Source: Tissierella sp. MB52-C2 (GTDB lineage Bacteria > Bacillota > Clostridia > Tissierellales > Tissierellaceae). Taken from it: DNA of 64,000 nt. The notes under the pieces were generated by a model. That model ran no database searches. It was not told the origin of the DNA and saw nothing but the letters and a program-made list of their open reading frames with translations. Positions 45,099 to 53,397 of this stretch are shown in pieces (position 1 is the first letter of the stretch; every line of letters starts with the position of its first letter). Location: contig NZ_CP133261.1 of the NCBI RefSeq assembly GCF_030931715.1, positions 1 through 64,000 of the forward strand. The letters run 5' to 3'. Position numbers and translations under genes: made by a program.

Positions 45099-45125
45099 AC
45101 CCTTCACTATTCTTTGCATAGTATA
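45099..45125 (+). promoter_or_regulatory. possible sigma-K promoter for the LysM gene
   Basis: AC at 45099-45100, 16 bases, then CATAGTATA at 45117-45125 fits the sigma-K consensus (AC-N16-CATAnnnTA) of late mother-cell genes. The same stretch is also part of an inverted repeat (ATTCTTTGCAT 45109-45119, ATGCAAAGAAT 45129-45139), with outer CCCTTC (45100-45105) complementary to the GAAGGG of the ribosome-binding site (45147-45152). Both readings are possible; the promoter match is short. Confidence 0.4.
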
Positions 45126-45161
45126 TTAATGCAAAGAATAATAAAAGAAGGGTGGGTCAAT

Positions 45162-47096
45162 ATGAGTAATAATAGAACATGTCCAACAGGAAGCTTTTCC
45201 TATACGATAAAATCGGGAGATACATTATATAAGTTGGCAATGACTTATAATACAACAGTGGATGCAATTATGAGGCTAAATCCAGGAATTAATCCTAATA
45301 ATCTACAAATAGGGCAAAGAATCTGTATACCAGAAAAAACAACACCACCAAGACAATGTCCAACAGGAAGCTTTTCCTATACGATAAAATCAGGAGATAC
45401 ATTATTTAAGTTGGCAATGACTTATAATACAACAGTGGATGCAATTATGAGGCTAAATCCAGGAATTAATCCTAATAATCTACAGATAGGTCAAGTAATC
45501 TGTATACCTAGCACAACATCACCAAGACCATGTCCAACAGGAAGCTTTTCCTATACGATAAAATCGGGAGATACATTATATAAGTTGGCAATAACTTATA
45601 ATACAACAGTAGAGGCAATAATGGCAATAAATCCAGGAATTAATCCTAATAACCTACAGATAGGTCAAGTAATCTGTATACCTAGCACAACACCACCAAA
45701 ACAATGTCCGACAGGAAGTTTTCCATATACGATAAAATCAGGAGATACATTATATAAGTTGGCAATAACTTACAATACAACAGTAGAGGCAATAATGGCA
45801 ATAAATCCAGGAATTAATCCTAATAACCTACAGATAGGTCAAGTAATCTGTATACCTAGCACAACACCACCAAAACAATGTCCGACAGGAAGTTTTCCAT
45901 ATACGATAAAATCAGGAGATACATTATATAAGTTGGCAATAACTTACAATACAACAGTAGAAGCAATAATAGCAATAAATCCAGGAATTGATCCTAATAA
46001 TCTACAGATAGGTCAAGTAATCTGTATCCCTAGCACAACACCACCAAAACAATGTCCGACAGGAAGTTTCCCATATACGATAAAATCAGGAGATACATTA
46101 TATAAGTTGGCAATAACTTACAATACAACAGTAGAAGCAATAATAGCAATAAACCCAGGAATTGATCCTAATAATCTACAGATAGGTCAAGTAATATGTA
46201 TCCCTAGCACAACACCACCAAAACAATGTCCGACAGGAAGTTTCCCATATACGATAAAATCAGGAGATACATTATATAAGTTGGCAATAACTTACAATAC
46301 AACTGTAGAGGCAATAATAGCAATAAATCCAGGAATTGATCCTAATAATCTACAGATAGGTCAAGTGATCTGTATCCCTAGCACAACACCAAGACCATGT
46401 CCAACAGGAAGTTTCCCATATACCATAAGACCAGGAGATACATTATTTGATTTAGCAAGGACTTTCAATACAACAGTAGAGGCAATAATAGCAATAAATC
46501 CAGGAATTGATCCTAACAATTTACAAATAGGTCAAGTAATCTGTATACCTAATGCATCACCTATGCCTCCATGTCCTCCATGTAATGGGGTATACTATAC
46601 AGTGAGATCAGGAGATACTCTATATAGCATAGCTATGATGTTCAATGTATCTTTACAAGCATTGATGGCAGCAAATCCGGGAGTTGATCCAAATAACTTA
46701 ATGGTAGGTCAATTAATCTGTATCCCTAGGGGAGAAGTACTTTGCCCAGGTGGAACAATGCATACAGTTACACCTGGAGAGTCGGCAACAGATATAATGT
46801 TAAGATATAATATTTCATGGATGACTTTAACAGATGCCAATCCAAACGTAGACTTCAATAACTTAAGAGTAGGTCAAGAAGTATGTATAATGCCACATAA
46901 GGAAATGGGATGTCCTTGTACTCCAGGATATAAACAATATAAAATAGATAAATTTGACATACCATCAACTGGTTCTGTAATAGCAGCATTAGCACGAAAG
47001 TTTAATACAACTATTGCAGAATTATTAATGGCAAATCCAACACTATCACCAGGTGATTTCGTAGAAGGAAAAATAATCTGTGTACCAAGAATGTAA
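45162..47096 (+). CDS. LysM-repeat protein, spore-coat-like
   Basis: Protein of 644 residues made almost wholly of LysM-like peptidoglycan- or chitin-binding repeats. Eight near-identical units of 58-59 residues begin CPTGSF(S/P)YTI(K/R) and contain SGDTLYKLAITYNTTVEAI and NPNNLQIGQVICIP. Three divergent units follow (YYTVRSGDTLYSIA, HTVTPGESATDI, YKIDKFDIPSTG). Each repeat keeps two Cys (CPTG and ICIP), which may cross-link. There is no signal peptide, as in coat proteins assembled from the mother cell. The ATG at 45162 (MSNNRTC) follows GAAGGGTGGG and is preferred to the ATG at 45114. The near-identical DNA units (174-bp period) indicate recent duplication. Confidence 0.88.
   Translation: MSNNRTCPTGSFSYTIKSGDTLYKLAMTYNTTVDAIMRLNPGINPNNLQIGQRICIPEKTTPPRQCPTGSFSYTIKSGDTLFKLAMTYNTTVDAIMRLNPGINPNNLQIGQVICIPSTTSPRPCPTGSFSYTIKSGDTLYKLAITYNTTVEAIMAINPGINPNNLQIGQVICIPSTTPPKQCPTGSFPYTIKSGDTLYKLAITYNTTVEAIMAINPGINPNNLQIGQVICIPSTTPPKQCPTGSFPYTIKSGDTLYKLAITYNTTVEAIIAINPGIDPNNLQIGQVICIPSTTPPKQCPTGSFPYTIKSGDTLYKLAITYNTTVEAIIAINPGIDPNNLQIGQVICIPSTTPPKQCPTGSFPYTIKSGDTLYKLAITYNTTVEAIIAINPGIDPNNLQIGQVICIPSTTPRPCPTGSFPYTIRPGDTLFDLARTFNTTVEAIIAINPGIDPNNLQIGQVICIPNASPMPPCPPCNGVYYTVRSGDTLYSIAMMFNVSLQALMAANPGVDPNNLMVGQLICIPRGEVLCPGGTMHTVTPGESATDIMLRYNISWMTLTDANPNVDFNNLRVGQEVCIMPHKEMGCPCTPGYKQYKIDKFDIPSTGSVIAALARKFNTTIAELLMANPTLSPGDFVEGKIICVPRM
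45180..46560 (+). repeat. tandem LysM-coding repeats, ~174 bp period
   Basis: Eight DNA copies of about 174-177 bp. Copies four to seven are nearly identical even at silent sites, for example TGTCCGACAGGAAGTTT recurs at about 45706, 45880, 46054 and 46228. Such an array is prone to copy-number change by recombination and to assembly collapse. Confidence 0.85.
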
Positions 47097-47097
47097 T

Positions 47098-47122
47098 AAA
47101 GGGTCCCCAATTGGGGACCTTT
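47098..47122 (+). terminator. terminator of the LysM gene
   Basis: GGTCCCC and GGGGACC around AATT, followed by TTTTAAA: a compact strong hairpin two bases after the stop codon. Confidence 0.85.
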
Positions 47123-47140
47123 TAAATTGATAAAATAAGG

Positions 47141-47187
47141 GAAAGTATTTTTTATGGTGTAACATAGACCATAGGAAATACTTTTTC
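47141..47187 (-). terminator. hairpin downstream of the CPBP gene
   Basis: AAAGTATTT.. and ..AAATACTTT with ATGGT/ACCAT form a stem of about 15 pairs with a mismatch, loop GTAACATAG. It is in position to end the minus-strand CPBP transcript. Confidence 0.5.
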
Positions 47188-47251
47188 ATTATGATATGGA
47201 GTTAATATCAAATATATCATTTGCCTAGGATTTTGGCAGAATGATGACTAC

Positions 47252-48109
47252 CTAAGTTGAAAATATTATTAAAGCACTAAATCCTAAAAATATGAATATT
47301 GACAATATCAAATGCAAATTGAAAATTCTTTCATCAGATAACTCTTTATAACTTCTAAAAGGAATATCATTTACTTTAAATAGTAATCTAAATAGTAAAA
47401 TTAGCAAGGTAAGTCCTATTGCAGCAAATATAAGTAGTCCTATAAATTGTGGCTCTGCAACATATGGTTCATTAGGCACTATAGGATATAAATAATCAAT
47501 AATCAATGGAAGTCCATTATTAATTATATGAATAAACATACCGGCAAATATTGAGTTTGTAGCAAATACAAGATAAGATGCAATTATTCCAATTAAAAAT
47601 GTATGAAAAAATTGGAAGGAATTTAGATGTAACATTCCAAACATAAATCCATTCATTATAGATGCAACGAATCTAGATTTATTTCTATATCCATCTAAAA
47701 TAATTCCTCTCATTAAAACTTCCTCTAAAATAGCTGGTGTTATGGCTATAAGGAAGAAGTTAATAGTTAAAGATTCATGAGAATCTTGAGAAACAATGTC
47801 TGCTAAAGTACTTCCAAAAAAGTGAACGTATAGCTCCACCATTAGAAGCATAATAGGTAAAACTGAAAGCCATATCAAAAATATAATTAATATGCTCTTT
47901 AAGTTTAATATATTAGGCTTTAATATCCTTTTTATACTAAATCTATTAATAAATAGATAAATACTTATTGGGACTAGAAATGCTATATATTGATAATAAT
48001 TTGGATTAATAGGCATAAATTGAATAAATACAGACCATAGAATAACATAAAAAAAGAACCTATTTACTTGAGAAATGGATTTTTCTTCTCTTAAAATTTT
48101 AATGTCCAT
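47252..48109 (-). CDS. CPBP family intramembrane metalloprotease
   Basis: Membrane protein of 285 residues with about eight helices, of the CPBP (CAAX protease and bacteriocin-processing, ABI) family. The three motifs are present: ILEEVLMRGII (EExxxR), FMFGMLHLNSFQF (FxxxH) and MFIHIINNGLPL (HxxxN/B). Such proteins are putative glutamic or metal-dependent intramembrane proteases involved in bacteriocin self-immunity or lipoprotein handling; no bacteriocin gene is nearby. Start ATG 48109 after AAGGGGTGAG. Divergent from the lipoprotein gene at 48269. Confidence 0.85.
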   Translation of the reverse strand: MDIKILREEKSISQVNRFFFYVILWSVFIQFMPINPNYYQYIAFLVPISIYLFINRFSIKRILKPNILNLKSILIIFLIWLSVLPIMLLMVELYVHFFGSTLADIVSQDSHESLTINFFLIAITPAILEEVLMRGIILDGYRNKSRFVASIMNGFMFGMLHLNSFQFFHTFLIGIIASYLVFATNSIFAGMFIHIINNGLPLIIDYLYPIVPNEPYVAEPQFIGLLIFAAIGLTLLILLFRLLFKVNDIPFRSYKELSDERIFNLHLILSIFIFLGFSALIIFST

Positions 48110-48268
48110 AGACTCACCCCTTTAAACTGTCCTTATATAATTATATAACAAAGTTTAAGAAAAAAGTATTACTTTATTTTTCTTAATTTGTAATAGAATT
48201 GTAAAGACTTACTATGAAGGCTTATGTATAATATATATAAATTAAACTATAATGAAAGTGGTGATAAT

Positions 48269-49231
48269 ATGAAAAAGATAAAAAACATCCTTCTTGTAAT
48301 TGTGTCTATGGTTTTAGTCTTGAGCCTTGTGAGCTGCAAGAAAAAGGATTCAGATAAGATAAATCCACCTAAAAATCCAACAGGAACTATAGATGATTCA
48401 GATAAGACCGAAAAAGATAAAGCAGCAATAATGAAGGACTTCGACAATGTTTTAAAAACAAATGATTTAAGTAAAGTAATAGGATTTATTGATGACAATA
48501 TAAAAGGTCTTTCACAAATAGAAGGGGACAAGATGGTACTAGATTTAGAAGTAGCCCTTGAAGAATTTTTAAACCCTACAATGGATAGTATATTTAAGGC
48601 AGATCCCAATGGAGAACTAATAAATATTGCAGAATCAGATCTTTTCTTTCCAAAGGAAAAGATTAAAGATATAGAAAGTGAAACATTAAAAAACGAAGTT
48701 ACTAAACTAATGGAAAATAAATATAAGCTTATAAACTTAGAAGGAAGCTTCTATCCAATTATAGACTATGAAAATCTAAAGCAATATAATAATTATGTTT
48801 CAGATGAAATAAAGGAATATATAGAAATAAAAGCAATAGATTCAAATAGTCCAGTAGTAATAGATGCAGGTCTTTTAATTTCTTATGATGATTTAGCATC
48901 AAGAATACTAAAAGTTGAAAATTATATACAAAGATACTCTCAAGGTCAAAAGCATGAAGAGGTATTAAGACTTTATAGAAGTAAGCTAGCTCTTTATCTA
49001 GGTGGAGCAGACAATACCCCTATATTTGTTAACGATACAAAAAAAATAAAGGATGATGTATTGGAAAGCTATAAGAAAACCTTAAATACAAAGGATTCAG
49101 TAACAGCTCATATAGTAAATAAATATGTTAATCTTATTGAGAAAAATGATTTTATAATAAATACAGTTGTACAAGATGAAGTAGTGTCTCTTGTAAATGA
49201 AGCATTATCAATCCTAGAAGTAAGTAAATAA
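48269..49231 (+). CDS. lipoprotein of unknown function
   Basis: I do not recognise a domain in this 320-residue protein. The N-terminus MKKIKNILLVIVSMVLVLSLVSCKKK is a lipoprotein signal with Cys at about 23. A low-complexity Lys/Asp/Pro linker follows (KINPPKNPTGTIDDSDKTEKD), then an acidic helical body (YIQRYSQGQKHEEVLRLYRSKLALYLGGADNTPIF). It should sit on the outer face of the membrane. The start was moved from 48224 to ATG 48269 because GGTGAT precedes it and the signal peptide begins there. It has its own terminator. Confidence 0.7.
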   Translation: MKKIKNILLVIVSMVLVLSLVSCKKKDSDKINPPKNPTGTIDDSDKTEKDKAAIMKDFDNVLKTNDLSKVIGFIDDNIKGLSQIEGDKMVLDLEVALEEFLNPTMDSIFKADPNGELINIAESDLFFPKEKIKDIESETLKNEVTKLMENKYKLINLEGSFYPIIDYENLKQYNNYVSDEIKEYIEIKAIDSNSPVVIDAGLLISYDDLASRILKVENYIQRYSQGQKHEEVLRLYRSKLALYLGGADNTPIFVNDTKKIKDDVLESYKKTLNTKDSVTAHIVNKYVNLIEKNDFIINTVVQDEVVSLVNEALSILEVSK

Positions 49232-49233
49232 GG

Positions 49234-49262
49234 AAATACCCCTGTAATAAGGGGTATTTTTG
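49234..49262 (+). terminator. terminator
   Basis: AAATACCCC and GGGGTATTT form a perfect stem ending in T residues, three bases after the lipoprotein stop codon. Confidence 0.85.
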
Positions 49263-49327
49263 TATTTGCGAAATATATTGGTATTTAAGGGTATAATATT
49301 TTACAAATAGCTTTAAGGAGTGAGAAT

Positions 49328-50551
49328 ATGAGTGAACTAATCAATAATAGAGAATATAGACAAGAAAAACTAAAGGAAGTCATAAAGGAATTACATGAAG
49401 GTAAAACTGTAGAAGAAGTAAAAGTGAAGTTTGCTGAAGTGATTCAAGGTGTAACTGCCAAGGAAATATCTGAGATGGAAGTACAGCTTGTAAAAGAAGG
49501 ACTGCCTATAGAGGAAATACAAAGTCTTTGCAATGTCCATGCAGCAGTATTTAAAGGTTCCATAGAGGAGATTCATCATCCTGAAGAAATACCAGGTCAC
49601 CCAATCTATACTATGAGACAGGAAAATAAAGCAATAGAAGATTTTATAGAAGGCACAATGAAATCTAATCTTAATAAATTTAAAAATGATGACTCGGAAG
49701 AAAATAGATTTGCTTTAGTAGCAGATGTGAATTTATTATGGGATATTGATAAACATTACAGTAGAAAAGAAAATTTGATATTTCCATACTTAGAAAAGTA
49801 TGGAATAACATCTCCGCCAAAGGTTATGTGGGGTGTAGATGACGACATAAGAGCAATGATTAAAGAAGTTAAGCTATCTTTGACTTCATATAAGGGAAAC
49901 AAAGAAGAAGTAGTAAAGAAAGTAGAAGATGCTTTAAATGAAATAAAGGAAATGATATTTAAAGAAGAAAGTATATTATTTTCAATGTGTTTAGACACAT
50001 TAACAGAGGATGAATGGATTAATATATATAATGAATCAGATGAAATAGGATATGCTATAATTGCCCCAGAGGAGAAATGGCATAGGGCAAAGCTAGATAT
50101 GGAAGAAAAGGTAAAGGAAGAGACTAAAGGAGCAAATCTAGATAAAGGTTATATAAAATTTGAAACAGGATTCCTATCAGCTAAGGAAATCAATCATATA
50201 TTCAATACCATACCAGGAGATATGACTTTTGTAGATAAGGATAATATAGTTAAGTACTTCTCTCAAGGAAAGGAAAGGTTATTTGCTAGAACTAAGGCAG
50301 TAATAGGTAGAACGGTAGAAAATTGTCATCCGCCAGCATCGGTAAATGTTGTGGAGAAAATAGTAAACTCTTTTAAATCTGGTGAGAAGGACAGTGAAAG
50401 TTTCTGGATTAAAATGGGAGATAAGTTTGTAATGATTAGTTACTATGCTGTAAGAGATGAAAATGGAGAATTTTTAGGTACATTGGAATTTTCTCAAGAT
50501 ATAGCTCCTATTCAAGCTATTACTGGGGAAAAGAGATTATTGTCAGAGTGA
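49328..50551 (+). CDS. DUF438 protein with hemerythrin and PAS domains
   Basis: Cytoplasmic sensor-like protein of 407 residues. N-terminal DUF438 (residues ~8-75, KLKEVIKELHEGKTVEEVKVKFAEVI), then a hemerythrin-like helical bundle (HPIYTMRQENKAIEDFI, DIDKHYSRKENLIFPYLEKYGI, IFKEESILFSMCLDTL) and a C-terminal PAS domain (IFNTIPGDMTFVDKDNIVKYFSQGKERLFARTKAVIGRTVENCHPPASVNVVEKIV). It has no HTH or enzymatic output domain. A likely role is oxygen, NO or iron sensing by protein contact, but that is not established. Start ATG 49328 after AAGGAGTGAG. Single gene, upstream of a C_GCAxxG_C_C gene. Confidence 0.88.
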   Translation: MSELINNREYRQEKLKEVIKELHEGKTVEEVKVKFAEVIQGVTAKEISEMEVQLVKEGLPIEEIQSLCNVHAAVFKGSIEEIHHPEEIPGHPIYTMRQENKAIEDFIEGTMKSNLNKFKNDDSEENRFALVADVNLLWDIDKHYSRKENLIFPYLEKYGITSPPKVMWGVDDDIRAMIKEVKLSLTSYKGNKEEVVKKVEDALNEIKEMIFKEESILFSMCLDTLTEDEWINIYNESDEIGYAIIAPEEKWHRAKLDMEEKVKEETKGANLDKGYIKFETGFLSAKEINHIFNTIPGDMTFVDKDNIVKYFSQGKERLFARTKAVIGRTVENCHPPASVNVVEKIVNSFKSGEKDSESFWIKMGDKFVMISYYAVRDENGEFLGTLEFSQDIAPIQAITGEKRLLSE

Positions 50552-50664
50552 TAAAAGTATATTATATTTATCTATAATAACCCCTTTATTATTAATAATA
50601 TTAATTTGTTTAAACCAAAGTTTTGTCATAAAATTAATATGAATAATGATGAGGGGAGATAAAT

Positions 50665-51141
50665 ATGAATAAGGAACAATTGATTGAAGAGTTCAAAAAA
50701 GAAGCAGAAGGATATTTTGAAAGAGGAGAATTTTTTTGTTCTGAAGCAGTAGCGCAAACTATTAACCATCTATTAGGAAATCCTTATGATGATAATATAG
50801 TTAAAATGGCTTCAGGATTTCCAATAGGTATGGGTAAAAGAGGATGTCTATGTGGTGCTGTAAGTGGTGGACAAATGGCTCTTGGTATGGCGTATGGCAG
50901 AGTACATGGAGAGCCTATGGATGAAAAGATGTTCCCCGCAGCAGCAGCATTACATGATTTTATAAAAGATGAATATGGTGCAACTTGTTGTAGAGTTATT
51001 ACTAGACAATGGGCAGGAGATAATTTCCAAAGTCCTGAAAGAAAGAAACATTGCATAGAAATAACTGGAAAAGTTGCAGAATGGGTTGCAAAAAGATTAA
51101 TAGAAGATGGACAAGTAGAATTAGCTGAAGCTACAGAATAA
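50665..51141 (+). CDS. C_GCAxxG_C_C family protein (second copy)
   Basis: Cytoplasmic protein of 158 residues with the C_GCAxxG_C_C signature: FFCSEAVAQTINHLLG near residue 25, KRGCLCGAVSGGQMALGMAYGR around 63-85, ATCCRVITRQW near 110 and KHCIEITGKVAEWVA near 130. The five to six cysteines suggest a metal or Fe-S site, with a redox role that is unproven. It is longer than the copy at 6025 and its central motif has an extra Cys (CLCG). Start ATG 50665 after GAGGGGAGA. Own terminator. Confidence 0.85.
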   Translation: MNKEQLIEEFKKEAEGYFERGEFFCSEAVAQTINHLLGNPYDDNIVKMASGFPIGMGKRGCLCGAVSGGQMALGMAYGRVHGEPMDEKMFPAAAALHDFIKDEYGATCCRVITRQWAGDNFQSPERKKHCIEITGKVAEWVAKRLIEDGQVELAEATE

Positions 51142-51142
51142 G

Positions 51143-51168
51143 AAAAAACCACCAATTGGTGGTTTTTT
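51143..51168. terminator. bidirectional terminator
   Basis: AAAAAACCACCAATTGGTGG followed by TTTTTT: a 26-base perfect palindrome between the C_GCAxxG gene and the convergent TDT transporter gene. Confidence 0.88.
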
Positions 51169-51187
51169 ATGTTCATAGAAGGTTTTC

Positions 51188-52117
51188 TTATTTTGCAGTT
51201 TCAGGTTTTGCAAGTAAAAAGCTTATATATCTTATTAATACATAAAGGACAATAGCCACACCTAAAAATTCCTCAAATTTTACAATATACTTTAGTATAG
51301 CTACTGGATTGCCTGAATTAGCTAGAAATCCGTTAGTAAGTTTGATTGAAATTCCACTAATAACCATTGGGAAGGTAAATGCAGAATAAGATGGGTAAAA
51401 CTTTAATTTAAGCAGTTTTGGTAATTGTAATAATACAAATAAATATGAGGCTTGAGATAAAGCTACTAATAGCCAAACCATAAGCATATTTTTTTCTTGG
51501 AATGAACTCATATATCCTGCTAAACAAAGGGCAGCAGGTGCTGTGAATATTGCCATGGTTGGTAGTGCAGGTTCAGGTATTTCTTTAATCTTTATAATTC
51601 TTTTAAGAACTACTGGCAGTAGTGCAAAGTAAGATACAAGCCCAAACCAGAATAATATCTTTCCTACATTTCCCATATCAAATGCTGGGGCAGTAACAGA
51701 ACCTACTACTATACCTACATAAACGATAAACCAAGAAGGGAAAACTTTTTTAATATTGAAGTTAAATAAATAATTCTTTGTAAAAAGAATTATTAAAATA
51801 ATATGAAGCATCAAACCTATAATCCACATACCAAATGCTATACTAGAAGCAAAGGGTTTAAGATATGTTGATAAAAGCATGATTCCCATGGAAAGTGTAG
51901 GGAAAACACTTGCAACTACAGGATTGTCTAAAGCTTCAGATACTCCCTTTGGAAACATAATGATTTTAGCTAATACAAGAAGTAAAATAATTGCAGATAA
52001 TGCACCAAAGATAGTTCTATAAATTTCGCCATAGGACAATACTAAATTCCCTGCTGCTGCCAACGCTAACATTAGCCCAACAATAGGTACTGGCAATTTT
52101 TTAATGATTTGCTTCAT
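51188..52117 (-). CDS. TDT family transporter (TehA/SLAC1-like)
   Basis: Membrane protein of 309 residues with about ten helices, of the tellurite-resistance/dicarboxylate transporter (TDT) family. The start MKQIIKKLPVPIVGLMLALAAAGNLVLSYG is characteristic, followed by IFGALSAIILLLVLAKIIMFP, FPTLSMGIMLLSTYLK, PSWFIVYVGIVVGSVTAPAF and ALCLAGYMSSF. Relatives move anions such as malate, chloride or tellurite-linked substrates; the ion cannot be read from sequence. Start ATG 52117 after AAGGAGAT. Single gene. Confidence 0.87.
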   Translation of the reverse strand: MKQIIKKLPVPIVGLMLALAAAGNLVLSYGEIYRTIFGALSAIILLLVLAKIIMFPKGVSEALDNPVVASVFPTLSMGIMLLSTYLKPFASSIAFGMWIIGLMLHIILIILFTKNYLFNFNIKKVFPSWFIVYVGIVVGSVTAPAFDMGNVGKILFWFGLVSYFALLPVVLKRIIKIKEIPEPALPTMAIFTAPAALCLAGYMSSFQEKNMLMVWLLVALSQASYLFVLLQLPKLLKLKFYPSYSAFTFPMVISGISIKLTNGFLANSGNPVAILKYIVKFEEFLGVAIVLYVLIRYISFLLAKPETAK

Positions 52118-52447
52118 TGTAACATCTCCTTTTCTCTAAAATTAAACAACATCTTCCTTCAGTAGACTATCATAAAAATATATTCAAATCCAATAGAAAA
52201 TATCTATAGGAAAAAAGATACTATAAGGAAATTTATGTATCATATTGTCCTTTAGGTTTTATGCAAATTTGCCAATTATTACATAGGACATTGGATTATC
52301 GCTCTAGGACTTGCTTAATAGCGTGGCTTTATTTGTGAAATCATGGTTGTATCCAAATTGTAACGTTTTCCGACATAATTATAATTGTAATTATGTTTCA
52401 TATGTAGTATTATTTAATGTATAACTTAGAATACTTGAGGTGTGATG
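52118..52447. other. 330-bp intergenic region with small dyads, no gene seen
   Basis: Between the divergent TDT and LCP genes. No convincing open frame, tRNA or known riboswitch was found. It contains GTCCT/AGGAC arms (about 52247-52289), CGCT/AGCG arms (about 52300-52322) and a 24-base palindrome with ACATAATTA/TAATTATGT (52373-52396) that could be an operator for the LCP gene. Two promoters are presumed to lie here. Confidence 0.5.
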
Positions 52448-53383
52448 ATGAAGAAAAAATTTATATTATCATTTATAATATCCTTTGCTTGCTTTGCATT
52501 GGTATTTGGTTTTTTTGGTGAAAAGATTTTCTTGAGAGATAATAAAACAGTGGCCACAGGGGAAGATGGTGAAATAGATAATCCCACTGAGGAAAGTGTA
52601 ATTGAACAAAAAAATAAAGATGAGATATTATTTTTATTGATGGGTGTAGATGCTAAGGATGTTAAAAAATCTAAGGGGACTCGTACTGATACTATGATGC
52701 TCTTTAAGGTTGATTTGGAAACTGGTGGAATAAAGTTATTATCCATCCCTAGAGACACTAGAGTAATGGTAAGAGATAAAGAAGACAAAATAAACCATGC
52801 CCATGCATTTGGTGGTCCAGAGTTGACTATGCAGACAGTAAGAGATTTTCTTAACTTAGATATTGATTATTATGTAAAGGTTGACTACAAAGCAGTAATG
52901 GGAATTGTTGATGCCATAGGTGGAGTAGAGATAGATGTACCAAGGAATATGAAATACTACGATCCAGTTAGTGATCCACCACTAAATATAAACCTAAAGA
53001 AGGGTTTACAAGTACTAGACGGAAAGAAATCCCATGATTTCCTAAGATATAGATCAGGATATGCAGAAGGAGATATTGGTAGGATTAAGGCACAGCAAAT
53101 GTTCATGAAGGAATTAATAAAACAAACCATAAAACCTAAAAATATTTTAAAGTTACCAAAATTAATTAATACTTATTTTGAATATGTAGATACAAATATT
53201 CCTTTAAATGTTATATTAAAAGGAGCAAATGTAGCAAGAAAAATAGACATGGAAAATATGGAAACAAATACAATTCCAGGATATGATAAGAAGATTTCCA
53301 AAATAGATTATTGGATATATGATAGGGAACAAACAGAAGAAATTGTTAAGAATATGTTTGGGGACTATTTATTAGATCAATAG
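52448..53383 (+). CDS. LCP (LytR-CpsA-Psr) family protein
   Basis: Membrane-anchored ligase of about 311 residues that attaches teichoic acid or other glycopolymers to peptidoglycan. N-terminal helix MKKKFILSFIISFACFALVFGFF, then the LCP domain outside: FLLMGVDAKDVKKSKGTRTDTMMLFKVD (conserved R and D), LLSIPRDTRV, INHAHAFGG, VDAIGGVEIDVPRNM, GLQVLDGKKSHDFLRYR and DIGRIKAQQMFM. GAGG at 52437 places the start at ATG 52448 (52445 or the GTG at 52442 are possible). It is 14 bp from the IPP isomerase gene and probably cotranscribed; lipid-carrier supply and polymer transfer are loosely related. Confidence 0.92.
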   Translation: MKKKFILSFIISFACFALVFGFFGEKIFLRDNKTVATGEDGEIDNPTEESVIEQKNKDEILFLLMGVDAKDVKKSKGTRTDTMMLFKVDLETGGIKLLSIPRDTRVMVRDKEDKINHAHAFGGPELTMQTVRDFLNLDIDYYVKVDYKAVMGIVDAIGGVEIDVPRNMKYYDPVSDPPLNINLKKGLQVLDGKKSHDFLRYRSGYAEGDIGRIKAQQMFMKELIKQTIKPKNILKLPKLINTYFEYVDTNIPLNVILKGANVARKIDMENMETNTIPGYDKKISKIDYWIYDREQTEEIVKNMFGDYLLDQ

Positions 53384-53397
53384 ATAGAGGTGGAAAT

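Noticed and set aside
45180-46560. CRISPR-like array because of regular repeats
   Set aside because: The repeats are 174 bp long, contiguous and protein-coding (LysM units), without short unique spacers.
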